From Paenibacillus phyllosphaerae (GTDB lineage Bacteria; Bacillota; Bacilli; Paenibacillales; Paenibacillaceae), in contig NZ_JACHXK010000002.1 of the NCBI RefSeq assembly GCF_014192105.1, positions 307,380 through 371,379 of the forward strand: a stretch of DNA of 64,000 nt, given 5' to 3'. A program made the translations under genes and the position numbers. Below, piece after piece: positions 47,520 through 57,898 of this stretch. The notes under the pieces are model-generated. The model had not been told where the DNA came from, did no database searches, and saw nothing but the letters and a program-made list of their open reading frames with translations. Positions within the stretch are counted from its first letter, which is position 1, and each line of letters starts with the position of its first letter.

Positions 47520-50500
47520 ATGAATCTATTATCAAAAGTGATGAAAATAATGCTTGCTGTAAGTTTAACGTTTGGGATAATTTTAACAGATATTGTATTT
47601 CAACAAAAAAGTGCTTTCGCTGAAGAAACTAATGTTGAATATGGCAATCCATTCTTTTCTGGAATATCAGGCGGTCAAATTACATTACCAAACGGAAATA
47701 TACAAATTCTACGCACTGATTTAAGTCCGACAATTTACGATCCATATCAAAAAGTTTTTAAATTTGGTGGAGAAATACCGGATATCAGGAGTGGTTTTAG
47801 TTCTAGTTTACTCCTTAGTGGAAAAGTATTAGTTGTTGGGGGGATTATTTCAGGCCAATCAACATATACCAAAACCAATTTTATCTATGATCCTAATACT
47901 AGAACCTCCACCATGGTTGCTTCCTCTGTCAATAATTATTCTGGTAGGGCGCAAAGTACACTTGCTGATGGTAAAGTCATGGTAACAGGAGGATACGGTT
48001 CGAGTTATTATTCAACTGTCGAAATTTATGATCCTGTTAGTAACACCTGGAGTACTGGTCAAGCACTACCTGCTTCTTTAGCATTTCATTCACAGCTAAC
48101 ATTACCAGACGGTAGAGTAATAGTTACTGGCGGGAAATTATCTAGTAGCGTTAGAAATAGTGTAATTTATATTTTTGATCCATCTAGTGGAACATGGACT
48201 AATGGTGGTAATCTACCAGTTGCAGTTTCGAGTAACAATCTAAGTTTGTTGCAGGATGGGACTGTATTTATTACAGGCGGAGCTGATTCGACAGATGCTA
48301 AAAAGAACTCAGCTATTGCTTACGATCCCAATACGCGGCAAATACGAACATTAGCTAATTTACCTGAGGTTATTAGTGGGCATAAACAAAGTACTCTGGC
48401 AAACGGAGATGTGATGATAACCGGTAATAAGGTTTATTACATTTATGACTATAAACTAGACAAATGGACTAAAGGCCACCCAAATAGTTACCCTGCTCAT
48501 AAAAATATTAGCAGTTTACCAGATGGGAATCTTTTAATGACTGGTGGAACAAGTAATAAAAGCTACTCTTACAATCCAATAAACGGGACTTATGTTGAAA
48601 AAGCTGCTTTTCCAACAACATTAAATTCGTATGGACAAAGTACACTTCAAAATGGAAAGGTTTTTGTAACAGGTGGCGAAAATGGTTCTGTATTTACAAA
48701 TACATACCTATATGATTTGACTGCTAATACCTGGACAGCGGCAGCTAGCCTTCCAATACCATTAATGTCTCACGCTCAAACTACATTATCTGATGGTAGA
48801 GTTATTGTAACAGGGGGATATAGAGGAGATACGAAAGTTAATTCTAATAAGACTTATATCTATAACCCTGCCAATAATACTTGGGCTGTAGCTAGTGATA
48901 TTCCAAGCACCTTAATTAAACATACTCAAAGTGTTCTAAGTGACGGTAGATTAATGGTAACATCAACAAACAAAATTTGTTACATATATGATGTGAAATT
49001 GAATACTTGGCTTCAAATTGCTAGCGTACCTCAGACATTTACACTTAAACATACACAAGTAACACTTGAATCTGGTGAAGTAATCGTAATTCAGAGATCA
49101 GCATATCAGTATAATCCCAGTACTAATCAATGGGTAACTTTACCAAATTACGATGCGATTTTGGCAACTAATACAATGATTAATTTAGGTGACGGGCGCT
49201 TAAGAGTATTTGGAGACGATAGTGACGTTCAAACTATGCGGGAACTTATCTTCAAACAAACACCTGAGATCTCTCCAAATATTGTTCAAGTGAATGTAAG
49301 CGGAGCGCAGACAACTTTCAAGATTACAGGTAAAGCTAGAAGTAAATACATGAATACAACTGCAATTAGTGCTACTATCGACGGTGTTACGAAGACAACT
49401 ACAGTTGCAAAAACGCCAATGGCTTATCCTGCTTCTGACAACTGGGAGCTAGTGTGGGATGTCGAAAAGGATAACATAGCACCTGGTAAATATACAAACT
49501 TTGATGTGGTTGCGAAGAACAGTTATAACGACACGATGACCGTTCCTTATGTAGGTGTTATTAATGTCGATCAGGAATCACCACAGATTGCAGAAACTAC
49601 AATTACAGTTAATAACCAGAAGCCTACATACATTAATGCAGGTGACGTGATTACTCTTATGTTCAAAGCAAATGAAGAGATACAATTGCCTACAGTTAAA
49701 ATTCAAGGCAACGCTGCCGCTGTCACTTTGGCGGGGCAGAATGCATATAGGGCCGTATATCAGTTGAAAGCCACTGATTCGGAAGGGCCTATTTTATTTG
49801 AAATTAATTATTTCGATGCTACAGGAAATGCTGGATATCCTATAACAACAACTACAGATGGCTACACTCCTTTTTATTCCAGATCTGTACTGTCTCCAAC
49901 TGATCTTGTAGCACAGTCTAAAACAGATACTCAGGTAGTTTTAACCTGGAAAGCCCCTGTAAAGATAGATGGGATTTCTGGATATGACGTTTATCAAGAC
50001 GATGTAAAGATTGGTAGCGTTACTAGCGTGAGCACGGTGACATATACAGCCAAATTACTTAAACCGAGCACAACATATCGTTTTAATGTCAAGGCAAAGA
50101 CTGCTCAAGGGAAAGAATCGGAAACAAGCAATATCTTGATTGTAACGACTACCTCTGACCTGACTGAGCTTGATGATTCATTTGCTGGAGCAATAATGAT
50201 TCGTGAAAATCTTACGTACACAGCTTACATTAACAAAGAAACTGACGTGGATTATTATCGGTATACCGCTTCTTCAAGTGGAATTGATCAAATTAATCTA
50301 AGTATGCTTGCGGCAAGTGATTTCAATGTCTATGTATATGACCAAAATATGCGACCACTTAATGCTGGTATTAGTGCCACTGGTGTAAAAGAAGAAGTCC
50401 TCTTCAAAGTTACGCAAGGAAGTATTTACTACATTAAAGTGGAAAGAGCTGGTGGAACCTTTTCAGCCGCACCATACACATTACAAGTAAATAATCCAGT

Positions 50501-50579
50501 AGTTCAATATCAAACAACCTACGAGTACGACAAAAACGGAAACATAAAGAAAAAAACAACTACGGTTGTTGGGGGTTAA
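47520..50579 (+). CDS. Secreted Kelch-repeat / FN3 / pre-peptidase-domain protein
   Basis: It has 1,019 residues. Signal peptide ending 'KSAFA-EE' (about residue 35). Then come ten or more Kelch-like repeats of about 50 residues with 'LPDGRVIVTGG' and 'YDPVSNTWSTG' themes (about 45-600, a beta propeller), Ig-like strands (about 600-790), a fibronectin type III domain ('PTDLVAQSKTDTQVVLTWKAP', about 795-885) and a PPC-like domain ('TDVDYYRYTAS', about 890-1000). The last 20 residues carry one YD motif ('TTYEYDKNGNIKKK') of the kind that fills the next gene. It is probably the cell-surface or adhesion partner of the RHS toxin; three bases separate the genes. Confidence 0.85.
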   Translation: MNLLSKVMKIMLAVSLTFGIILTDIVFQQKSAFAEETNVEYGNPFFSGISGGQITLPNGNIQILRTDLSPTIYDPYQKVFKFGGEIPDIRSGFSSSLLLSGKVLVVGGIISGQSTYTKTNFIYDPNTRTSTMVASSVNNYSGRAQSTLADGKVMVTGGYGSSYYSTVEIYDPVSNTWSTGQALPASLAFHSQLTLPDGRVIVTGGKLSSSVRNSVIYIFDPSSGTWTNGGNLPVAVSSNNLSLLQDGTVFITGGADSTDAKKNSAIAYDPNTRQIRTLANLPEVISGHKQSTLANGDVMITGNKVYYIYDYKLDKWTKGHPNSYPAHKNISSLPDGNLLMTGGTSNKSYSYNPINGTYVEKAAFPTTLNSYGQSTLQNGKVFVTGGENGSVFTNTYLYDLTANTWTAAASLPIPLMSHAQTTLSDGRVIVTGGYRGDTKVNSNKTYIYNPANNTWAVASDIPSTLIKHTQSVLSDGRLMVTSTNKICYIYDVKLNTWLQIASVPQTFTLKHTQVTLESGEVIVIQRSAYQYNPSTNQWVTLPNYDAILATNTMINLGDGRLRVFGDDSDVQTMRELIFKQTPEISPNIVQVNVSGAQTTFKITGKARSKYMNTTAISATIDGVTKTTTVAKTPMAYPASDNWELVWDVEKDNIAPGKYTNFDVVAKNSYNDTMTVPYVGVINVDQESPQIAETTITVNNQKPTYINAGDVITLMFKANEEIQLPTVKIQGNAAAVTLAGQNAYRAVYQLKATDSEGPILFEINYFDATGNAGYPITTTTDGYTPFYSRSVLSPTDLVAQSKTDTQVVLTWKAPVKIDGISGYDVYQDDVKIGSVTSVSTVTYTAKLLKPSTTYRFNVKAKTAQGKESETSNILIVTTTSDLTELDDSFAGAIMIRENLTYTAYINKETDVDYYRYTASSSGIDQINLSMLAASDFNVYVYDQNMRPLNAGISATGVKEEVLFKVTQGSIYYIKVERAGGTFSAAPYTLQVNNPVVQYQTTYEYDKNGNIKKKTTTVVGG

Positions 50580-50582
50580 GCC

Positions 50583-53500
50583 GTGAAGTTACGTCTAAAA
50601 AAGGTACTAACATATATATTAATTGCATCTACATTCCTTCTTAATTTTGAACAGAATGTGTGGGCTGTGAACGAGAATAAACAGAATGAAGCTACCAAAG
50701 AGTATCTTGTTCAATTTGCCGATGTAGAAAAAGGTAAGGAAAAACTAGGGAAAAGGGAAAAGAAAATTAAACTATTCAACCATTCTAAAGCTATGAAGGT
50801 TGAATTAACTGAAAATGAAGTCGAAGAATTGAGCATTGACTCCAATATACAATATATTGAAGCCAACCAAACCGTTCAACTTGCAGGTGAGGTAATTCCA
50901 TCTAACCTAACCCAGATAAAAGCAACACCTGATAGCAATAGGACAGGGAAAGGCGTAAAGGTTGCATTACTTGATACGGGGATTGACTTAGAATCTACGG
51001 AATTATCTGTAGCCGGTGGTGCTTCATTCATTTCCAGTGAACCGACTTATGATGACCTTAATGGGCATGGTACACATCTTGCTGGTGTCATTGCTGCAGC
51101 AGATAATGATGAAAGTATTGTTGGTATTGCTCCAAATGTAGAACTCTATGCTTTGAAAGTGTTAAACAAAGATGGAGTAGGAACTTACGGTCAAGTAATT
51201 GAGGCAATAGAATGGTCAATTGACAATGACATTGATATCATATCAATGAGTTTCTCCAGTGATCAATTTTCTGCTATTCTTCAAGATGTCATGAAGGAAG
51301 CAAGTGACAAGGGGATATTGTTGATCGCAGCATCGGGCAACGATGGGATGAGTGCAATTAGCTACCCTGCTAAATATCCTTCTGTAATGGCAGTTGGTGC
51401 GGTAGATAGTTTGAATCAGAGAGCGGACTTTTCTAATTACGGTGAAGAGCTTGAAATCATGGCCCCTGGTGTAGATGTAGCTGGATTGTCTTTGGACAAT
51501 GGCCAATATACAACTATTAGCGGAACTTCTGTGGCAGTTCCACATGTCGCAGGGATAGCGGCTCTTATTAAGGAAGAACATCCTAGCTATTCCGGGGAAG
51601 ATATTCGTACTCTTATAGATTCAACTGCGTTGACTTTAGGAGAGAAATTAGAATACGGATACGGTCTTGCTAACCTTGAAGGTGCATTGAGTGCAACGTT
51701 TACCAGACCAGCTCGTGAAAGCTCGGATGCAACTGAAGAAATTAAAAATAAGCTATTAGAGGAAGGTCTGACAGAAGAACAAATTCAAGGTTTCTTAGAT
51801 GAGGGCTACACACTTGATAATCTGACAGAGGCAATTTCATTACGCAAAAAATGGGAAATACCAATTGAGGCCGCTCTTCTAAAAGTGAAGCCTGAATTAG
51901 TAAATGACTCCCAAAAAATTGAACCTGAGCATAAAAGTGATTATAGTGCAAGAGCTTTAGCAGTTACGGAAAATGCATCGGTAACGGCCGCTGCAACAAC
52001 ACCTGTTGAGGGCCTAGATAAAACAAAGATTAAAACGGATGATGCTCCTTACACCGTTGGTCTAAATTATGAGACAGTATCTACGCTGTCGGGTAGCCTT
52101 TCTACTTCAGCTACCGATGCTTACTTACCAGGACGTAATGGTCTAGGTTTTTCCTTGACTCGTAGCTATGATAGCGGGTCATCTCAAAGAAACAATGGAA
52201 AAAGTACAATAAGACTTGGAGAAGGATGGTCATGGGATATCCCTTCTGTCAAAGAAGACAGGTACGTAAGTATACCAGGTGGTGGTACATACGATACCTA
52301 TAAGGTCTCAGATGGTAATTTAGGTAGTAGTGATGCAGAAGGCAATATAGAATTGCCGTTAAAAAATTATCCATGGAAAGATCTTGTCTTTATTAAAGAT
52401 CCAACGACCAAGACAACTAAAGGTTATAGTGCGAAGTATTTGCTGAAGAATATAGTAAGAAAGTTGAATTACTTCTTTGATACTGAAGGTCATTTGATTG
52501 AGATAGCCGATGCTTATAATAACGCTATTGTCTTTGGTTGGTCTCCATACAACCCTACAGTAGTATTTATTGGGGAAGAGAGAGAAAGCTTGTTGACTTC
52601 AATTACTGATTCTATAGGTAATTCAATAACGATTAGTTATTCAGAGGACGAAAATAAAATTGTCATTACACAAGGTCAAAAGGTAGTTACTCTTAATAAA
52701 ACAACAGTCGATGGAATGGAAATTCTAGAGAGTGTGACAGATCCGTTAGGACGTAAAACAACCTATGAATATAATGTGAAAGCGGCAAAAGATAATTTGG
52801 CGGGCACTACACCTAATAATGACAATGCTTATGCACTATTAACGAAGGTTTATCATCCAACTGGAGCTGAATCATTATACACTTATGAAAGCGAGCCAGT
52901 TACTCGATTTACTAGTGAGAAAAGTGTAAATCAAGTTTATCGTCTACTTTCAACATCGATATTAATGCGTTATTCTGACGGCTCTCAGGATACAGTCAAT
53001 TTGAAAACTGTCAGTTATACTGGGGATATGGGTAGCGTAAGTAACAAGACGTACAGCTATACGGTGATTATCAATAATGGACTTACTCAAACTACCTATG
53101 AAAATAAAATTGTGTACATCGATGAAAATAATCCTACGCAATACTTCAACACTAAGGTATCTTCTGTAGGGGCAGGGATCAAGCAATTAACCGAAAATAC
53201 ATTTGATGAGGCAAAAAGGATATCAACACCAATATCATCAACTTCAAAGAGAATTGATCTCAGAACAGGTAAGGAGTCAGAAGCATTAACTTCCTCTCAA
53301 ACGTTCGATAGTTATGGTTATGTATTGACTGCGACGGATGCAATGGGTGTTAAGACAACCTATATCTATGACCCTGAGACACATTGGCTAAAGAGTGTTA
53401 TAAAACCTACAAGTGAAACGCAAGCTGTTCTTACATATTACACCTATAATGACGTAGGAAGTGTAATCTCTGAGTTAGTTAAAGATAATAAAGGAAATGT

Positions 53501-56429
53501 TCTAAGACATGTCAAATATGAGCAGTATGACAGCTATGGGAATCCAACTACAATTAAATGGTTTGATGGGAAGAAGGATGTTGTTTCAACAACGGAATAT
53601 TCCGAACAATATAAAGGAGCTTATCCTACAAGACAAAACATTCAAGTAACAGATGTTGATGGGAAGGTAACTAATATTATTACATCTGCAGAATATGATA
53701 CAACTACCGGATTGCTTACTAAATATACGGATGGTAAGAAATATTCCACAATTTATGTTTATGATTTGTTAGACAGACTGACTCTAGTAACTTTCCCAAC
53801 TCTGAATAGTCTTCAAATCAATTATGACGATGATAGTAATAAGACTACGGCTATTACAGAAACTGGAATTAAAACGATTACCTCTTTTAATCCGATTGGC
53901 TGGAATGTTGAGGCTGGCATTGAGGAAGATGGTATTTACAAAGCGAAGTTCAAATACAATTACGATAGTAATGGTAGGAAAATTGCTGAAGAAGATGCCT
54001 TGGGCAACAGAGTTACTTTTAAGTATGACGCATGGAATAGACTAACTAAAACAACTGATGCTAGTGGCGCAATTTCAATAAAGAAATATGATGATCTTTT
54101 AAACAATGTTATCACAACTGATGCAACAGGTAATTCAATGCGTCAAACATCTGATAAGTTCGGAAGAGTTATTTCAACTGAGGAAATTAAGCCTTCCGGG
54201 GTTAAGATGCTTAGCAAAGTGGATTATGGATATGGAGATGTCGTTTTACAGTCCAGTGACGCATTAGGAAATAAAACATCGTTTAAGTATGATGCTCTAG
54301 GTCAGCTTACAAGCGTAGTAAATGCCAACTGGGAAGAGACAAAGTATGAGTATGACCTTTCAGGAAGCCTAGTGAAAATCACCCATCCTGATAATAATAC
54401 AGTCGTAAAAAAATACGACGAGTTAGGGCGATTACTACAAAAGACGAATGAAAATGGTAGTACTGAGAAATATTACTATGATGCTAATAACAATCTAGTT
54501 AAAATAATTGATAAAAATGGCGAAACTCAAACGTTTGAGTACAGTAGTAGAAATTGGTTGTTGAAAGACATTGCCGTAGATGAAACGATAGAATTTACTT
54601 ACTATGAAGATGGGAAACGTAAAACCATGATGGATGGGACTGGTGTGACAAACTACCAATATAACCCCTTTACAGGTTTACTAGAGTTGGTAGTTTACCC
54701 TGATGGTAAGAGCATTCAATATACTCATAATACAATCGGTAACAGAAAATCCATGATCGATCCTTTTGGTGGTAGCTTGATATATCAATATGATGCAAAC
54801 AATCATCTAAAGTCAGTCGGAGAAAACGAAGCTGTTGCAGAAGTGAAATATGATTACTATAAAAATGGGCAGTTACAAAAAGCTACAACGCGAAATGGTA
54901 TTACCACTAATTATACTTATGATGGGGGGGTATTGGACACCATAACGCATAAGAAAGCAGATGGTTCAGTACTTAATGCGTATGATTACAATTACGATGC
55001 AAACCGTAATATTATTCAAATTATTGAAAACGAATCGACATCAAATTACTCTTACGATGTATTGAACAGAATCAAGACGTCCTCTCAATACAATGAAACT
55101 TATGAATACGATAGCCGAGGAAATCGAACAGTACAAAATTCCTTGCACTCATTTGAAAACACGAATTCAGAGTATGTCTACGATAAACGAAATCGTCTGA
55201 CTAAGGTTACTGCCAGCAATGGGAATATAGTGACATATAAGTACAATGGCGATAATTTAATGGTTGAACGAACTGAAAATAATATTACAACCAAATTTTA
55301 TTATGACGGGAAAGATATTATCGCTGAAGGAATTGTAGAAACAAATGGTTCAGTTTCGTTTAAAGCTAGGTACTTAAGAGGTACACAGTTAATAGCTCTT
55401 CAAGATAATAGCGGCAAGAGTTATTATCTCCAAAATGGTCACGGTGATATAGTTGAATTGCGTAATAATACAGGAGAGGTTCAATTAAACAAATACAAGT
55501 ATGATATTTGGGGGAATCCATCTTTTGAGGAGGAAAAGGTTTACAATCCATTCCGATATTCAGGAGAAATGTGGGATACATCGACATCGCTTCAATATCT
55601 AAGAGCACGTTGGTATGATCCAAGTGAGGGAAGATTTATTAATGAAGATACTTATGAAGGGAATCTAACGAATCCGTTGAGTTTAAATCTCTATTCTTAT
55701 GTTGAAAATAACCCTCTTATTAAGATTGATCCAACAGGGCATACATCCGATGGTGGAGTTGTTGGTACGCTAATCGATATTGCCAGGGAAAAAGGTGTAA
55801 ACTCACAAAGTTACTGGAACATTAGGGGAAGACTTGGAGCGCAGGCTCAGAAATTCTTCCCAGATGCTATGGAAGATGGAAATAATCAGTTTAAATATTT
55901 GTATGATATGGCTACAAGTAGTCAATCAACCCCAGGGCAAGCTGAGTGGGCTAAACAACAATTGGTAGCTGCTTTCCAATTCCAGTACGAGTATGAACAG
56001 GCTGAGTTCGAAAAATATATGTCAGGTTTGTTGGTCTCTTTAGACTTAAACATTTCTTTTAACCTTTCAATTTTATCACGTTCAAGACCATGGAGCACAG
56101 TGACGCTCGGGATGTATGGTGAAATTAAACTTGGGGAGATAGTGGCAGGGGGTGTAACCAATAAGTACATGAAAACCAGTACTGGTGGAAGGTATATTGA
56201 TGTTCTTTCTGATGGAGTTGCTTATGAGTCTAAAGTTGGGTTTGTTAAAAATAATAATGATCTTGCATGGAGTCAGTTATATAAGGATGCTGAACTTCTT
56301 ACAACAGGACAAGTAGATCGTGTAGTTTGGTACTTTTTTAGAAGTCCAGAAACAGGACTAATAGGGGCAGATCAAAGGTTTTTAGACGCCCTTACAAAAA
56401 ATAACATTGAATATATAATTTATGACTGA
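50583..56429 (+). CDS. RHS/YD-repeat polymorphic toxin with N-terminal subtilisin domain and nuclease-like tip
   Basis: It has 1,948 residues. Order: signal peptide (about 1-29), inhibitor I9 propeptide (about 39-100), subtilisin domain with Asp131 ('LLDTGID'), His162 ('GHGTHLAG'), Asn253 and Ser316 ('GTSVAVPHVAG'). Then a helical linker, a DUF6531-like entry ('SLSTSATDAYLPGRNGLGFSL'), YD repeats (about 750-1650) and the RHS core motif 'YLRARWYDPSEGRFINED' near 1671, ending 'DPTGHT' at about 1716. The last 230 residues are the variable tip: Asp1873, then Glu1882-Ser-Lys1884 ('VAYESKVGF') fit a PD-(D/E)xK nuclease fold. GTG 50583 is coupled to the Kelch gene. Contact-dependent antagonism toward other bacteria is inferred from the family. 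Confidence 0.9.
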   Translation: MKLRLKKVLTYILIASTFLLNFEQNVWAVNENKQNEATKEYLVQFADVEKGKEKLGKREKKIKLFNHSKAMKVELTENEVEELSIDSNIQYIEANQTVQLAGEVIPSNLTQIKATPDSNRTGKGVKVALLDTGIDLESTELSVAGGASFISSEPTYDDLNGHGTHLAGVIAAADNDESIVGIAPNVELYALKVLNKDGVGTYGQVIEAIEWSIDNDIDIISMSFSSDQFSAILQDVMKEASDKGILLIAASGNDGMSAISYPAKYPSVMAVGAVDSLNQRADFSNYGEELEIMAPGVDVAGLSLDNGQYTTISGTSVAVPHVAGIAALIKEEHPSYSGEDIRTLIDSTALTLGEKLEYGYGLANLEGALSATFTRPARESSDATEEIKNKLLEEGLTEEQIQGFLDEGYTLDNLTEAISLRKKWEIPIEAALLKVKPELVNDSQKIEPEHKSDYSARALAVTENASVTAAATTPVEGLDKTKIKTDDAPYTVGLNYETVSTLSGSLSTSATDAYLPGRNGLGFSLTRSYDSGSSQRNNGKSTIRLGEGWSWDIPSVKEDRYVSIPGGGTYDTYKVSDGNLGSSDAEGNIELPLKNYPWKDLVFIKDPTTKTTKGYSAKYLLKNIVRKLNYFFDTEGHLIEIADAYNNAIVFGWSPYNPTVVFIGEERESLLTSITDSIGNSITISYSEDENKIVITQGQKVVTLNKTTVDGMEILESVTDPLGRKTTYEYNVKAAKDNLAGTTPNNDNAYALLTKVYHPTGAESLYTYESEPVTRFTSEKSVNQVYRLLSTSILMRYSDGSQDTVNLKTVSYTGDMGSVSNKTYSYTVIINNGLTQTTYENKIVYIDENNPTQYFNTKVSSVGAGIKQLTENTFDEAKRISTPISSTSKRIDLRTGKESEALTSSQTFDSYGYVLTATDAMGVKTTYIYDPETHWLKSVIKPTSETQAVLTYYTYNDVGSVISELVKDNKGNVLRHVKYEQYDSYGNPTTIKWFDGKKDVVSTTEYSEQYKGAYPTRQNIQVTDVDGKVTNIITSAEYDTTTGLLTKYTDGKKYSTIYVYDLLDRLTLVTFPTLNSLQINYDDDSNKTTAITETGIKTITSFNPIGWNVEAGIEEDGIYKAKFKYNYDSNGRKIAEEDALGNRVTFKYDAWNRLTKTTDASGAISIKKYDDLLNNVITTDATGNSMRQTSDKFGRVISTEEIKPSGVKMLSKVDYGYGDVVLQSSDALGNKTSFKYDALGQLTSVVNANWEETKYEYDLSGSLVKITHPDNNTVVKKYDELGRLLQKTNENGSTEKYYYDANNNLVKIIDKNGETQTFEYSSRNWLLKDIAVDETIEFTYYEDGKRKTMMDGTGVTNYQYNPFTGLLELVVYPDGKSIQYTHNTIGNRKSMIDPFGGSLIYQYDANNHLKSVGENEAVAEVKYDYYKNGQLQKATTRNGITTNYTYDGGVLDTITHKKADGSVLNAYDYNYDANRNIIQIIENESTSNYSYDVLNRIKTSSQYNETYEYDSRGNRTVQNSLHSFENTNSEYVYDKRNRLTKVTASNGNIVTYKYNGDNLMVERTENNITTKFYYDGKDIIAEGIVETNGSVSFKARYLRGTQLIALQDNSGKSYYLQNGHGDIVELRNNTGEVQLNKYKYDIWGNPSFEEEKVYNPFRYSGEMWDTSTSLQYLRARWYDPSEGRFINEDTYEGNLTNPLSLNLYSYVENNPLIKIDPTGHTSDGGVVGTLIDIAREKGVNSQSYWNIRGRLGAQAQKFFPDAMEDGNNQFKYLYDMATSSQSTPGQAEWAKQQLVAAFQFQYEYEQAEFEKYMSGLLVSLDLNISFNLSILSRSRPWSTVTLGMYGEIKLGEIVAGGVTNKYMKTSTGGRYIDVLSDGVAYESKVGFVKNNNDLAWSQLYKDAELLTTGQVDRVVWYFFRSPETGLIGADQRFLDALTKNNIEYIIYD

Positions 56430-56444
56430 GGTGGGAGCGAAGAA

Positions 56445-57023
56445 ATGTATAAAATGATTGAAACACATTTCGAGTTCGTGTCATTTGTGTTTATGACTAA
56501 AAGACAAGCGAATCAATACTTTGATTGGTTTCAAGAACAAATCCCATTGAGAATCAAAACACTGATTGATTTTTATGCAGCCTCTAAAGATAATAGAATT
56601 GAGGATCTAGATCTTTCACCTGAATCTTTAATTAAACTTTGGTCATGGTTTAGCTCTCAGGTAGAATTATCTTCGAATAAGAGTACTGAATTCGAGGAGG
56701 AAATAAATTCATTTCCGAAATGGTTGTTATATGAGGTATCACAAGGTAATAAATTCAGTGAAAAAACAAGTTCTATACTAATCGATATTGGCATGTATTT
56801 TGGGACAGTTCTTATCAATAATGCACAACCTTTGAAGTGGGGGGTAATTTATAGCCCTAAAGACTTTGTAGAAGTCAAGCAACCTGTTATTACGGGTTTT
56901 AAGTCTGATCTTGTCTTAAACCCTATCAGAATCGCAGATGTGTGTACTCGCAGAGGTCTAAGGCAAGGACATAGTAATAATAGTCTTTATGATACTTATA
57001 AAGTTTGGCAAGAATATATTTAG
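56445..57023 (+). CDS. Probable immunity protein for the RHS toxin
   Basis: It has 192 residues with no signal peptide or membrane segment, so it is cytoplasmic. It is helical, acidic and aromatic-rich ('FVFMTKRQANQYFDWFQEQIPLRIKTLIDFY', 'LIKLWSWFSSQVEL', 'MYFGTVLINNAQPLKWGVIYSPKDFVEVKQPVITGF'). The position 15 bases after a polymorphic toxin and before a terminator is that of the cognate immunity gene; the sequence family was not recognised. SD gaggtgggag upstream. Ends in TAG. Confidence 0.7.
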   Translation: MYKMIETHFEFVSFVFMTKRQANQYFDWFQEQIPLRIKTLIDFYAASKDNRIEDLDLSPESLIKLWSWFSSQVELSSNKSTEFEEEINSFPKWLLYEVSQGNKFSEKTSSILIDIGMYFGTVLINNAQPLKWGVIYSPKDFVEVKQPVITGFKSDLVLNPIRIADVCTRRGLRQGHSNNSLYDTYKVWQEYI

Positions 57024-57038
57024 TTGAAATTTAATTAA

Positions 57039-57080
57039 AGAACCACATAGGAGCTCAAGTGCTCCATGTGGTTCTCTTTA
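57039..57080 (+). terminator. Terminator of the Kelch-RHS-immunity operon
   Basis: AGAACCACAT with GGAGC pairs with GCTCC and ATGTGGTTCT around a TCAAGT loop; CTTTATT follows. Very stable stem. Confidence 0.88.
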
Positions 57081-57898
57081 TTGTAGTTTAAAGGTAATTG
57101 AAGAAAGAACAACTTGGAAACGTGCTAGATGATATGTTGAGAGAAAGCAACATGAAGGCTAATTGCCTTACCAAGCGAGGAAAATACTTATAAGGATACA
57201 GAATTAGATCAATAAATTAAATATGTTTTCTTAATGTCGAATCGATAGCCAGCAAATCCTCGCTTCATTGATAATTCTTAATTGCAGGACATGTTTATGT
57301 TACTTTATCGATTGAAACTTGAGAGATATGTATCTTATTACTATATATCTCATTTAGGTGGATAGAGTATCCATGGAAGTTCAATTTTACGGGAGATTAT
57401 AGTATAAACAATATGTTCTGATATGTAGTTTAAGCATACCGTCGAATGTGGATTCTAGGGTACGGGTGGGGGGCTGGTTTTTACCATTTTGGATATCATT
57501 TGCGCGGCTAGACAGGGTAGCACTTCCACAGACAGACCCTAAATTTTTGTATCGATTGATCTATCGCTCACACCGTTGAAAAATGCGATGTTTAGCGTCT
57601 CGAGTTCACTGATTTCTAAGCAGTTTAAGCCGTATTTCTTCTATTTTGTGACGCTGCATATGACTTCTGCGATATCGTCATTTACTCGCCTTTTGTTTTG
57701 ACTCCTTTTCCCCTAAGTCACTACAGTCATCTGTATCATACCGATAATTCTCGATAACAACCGCCTTCAGATGCCAGGTTTAGTCTAACTGGATCCAGCT
57801 GGATGTAATTGCACACTTACGAACCAATGCAGATAACAATATTAGTAAATATGGTTTATAATCTACATATAAGTAGCTATCGCAATGTCATCTTCGGG
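57081..57898. other. About 800 bases without a convincing gene
   Basis: All frames are short. A 31-codon stretch (57099-57194, LKKEQLGNVLDDMLRESNMK...) reads like coding sequence with no clear start and may be a gene remnant. From about 57,430 to 57,560 the DNA becomes distinctly more GC-rich, with GGGTACGGGTGGGGGGCTGG near its start, unlike both sides; it may be a leftover of an insertion sequence or an unrecognised RNA. No terminal repeats were found. Confidence 0.4.
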
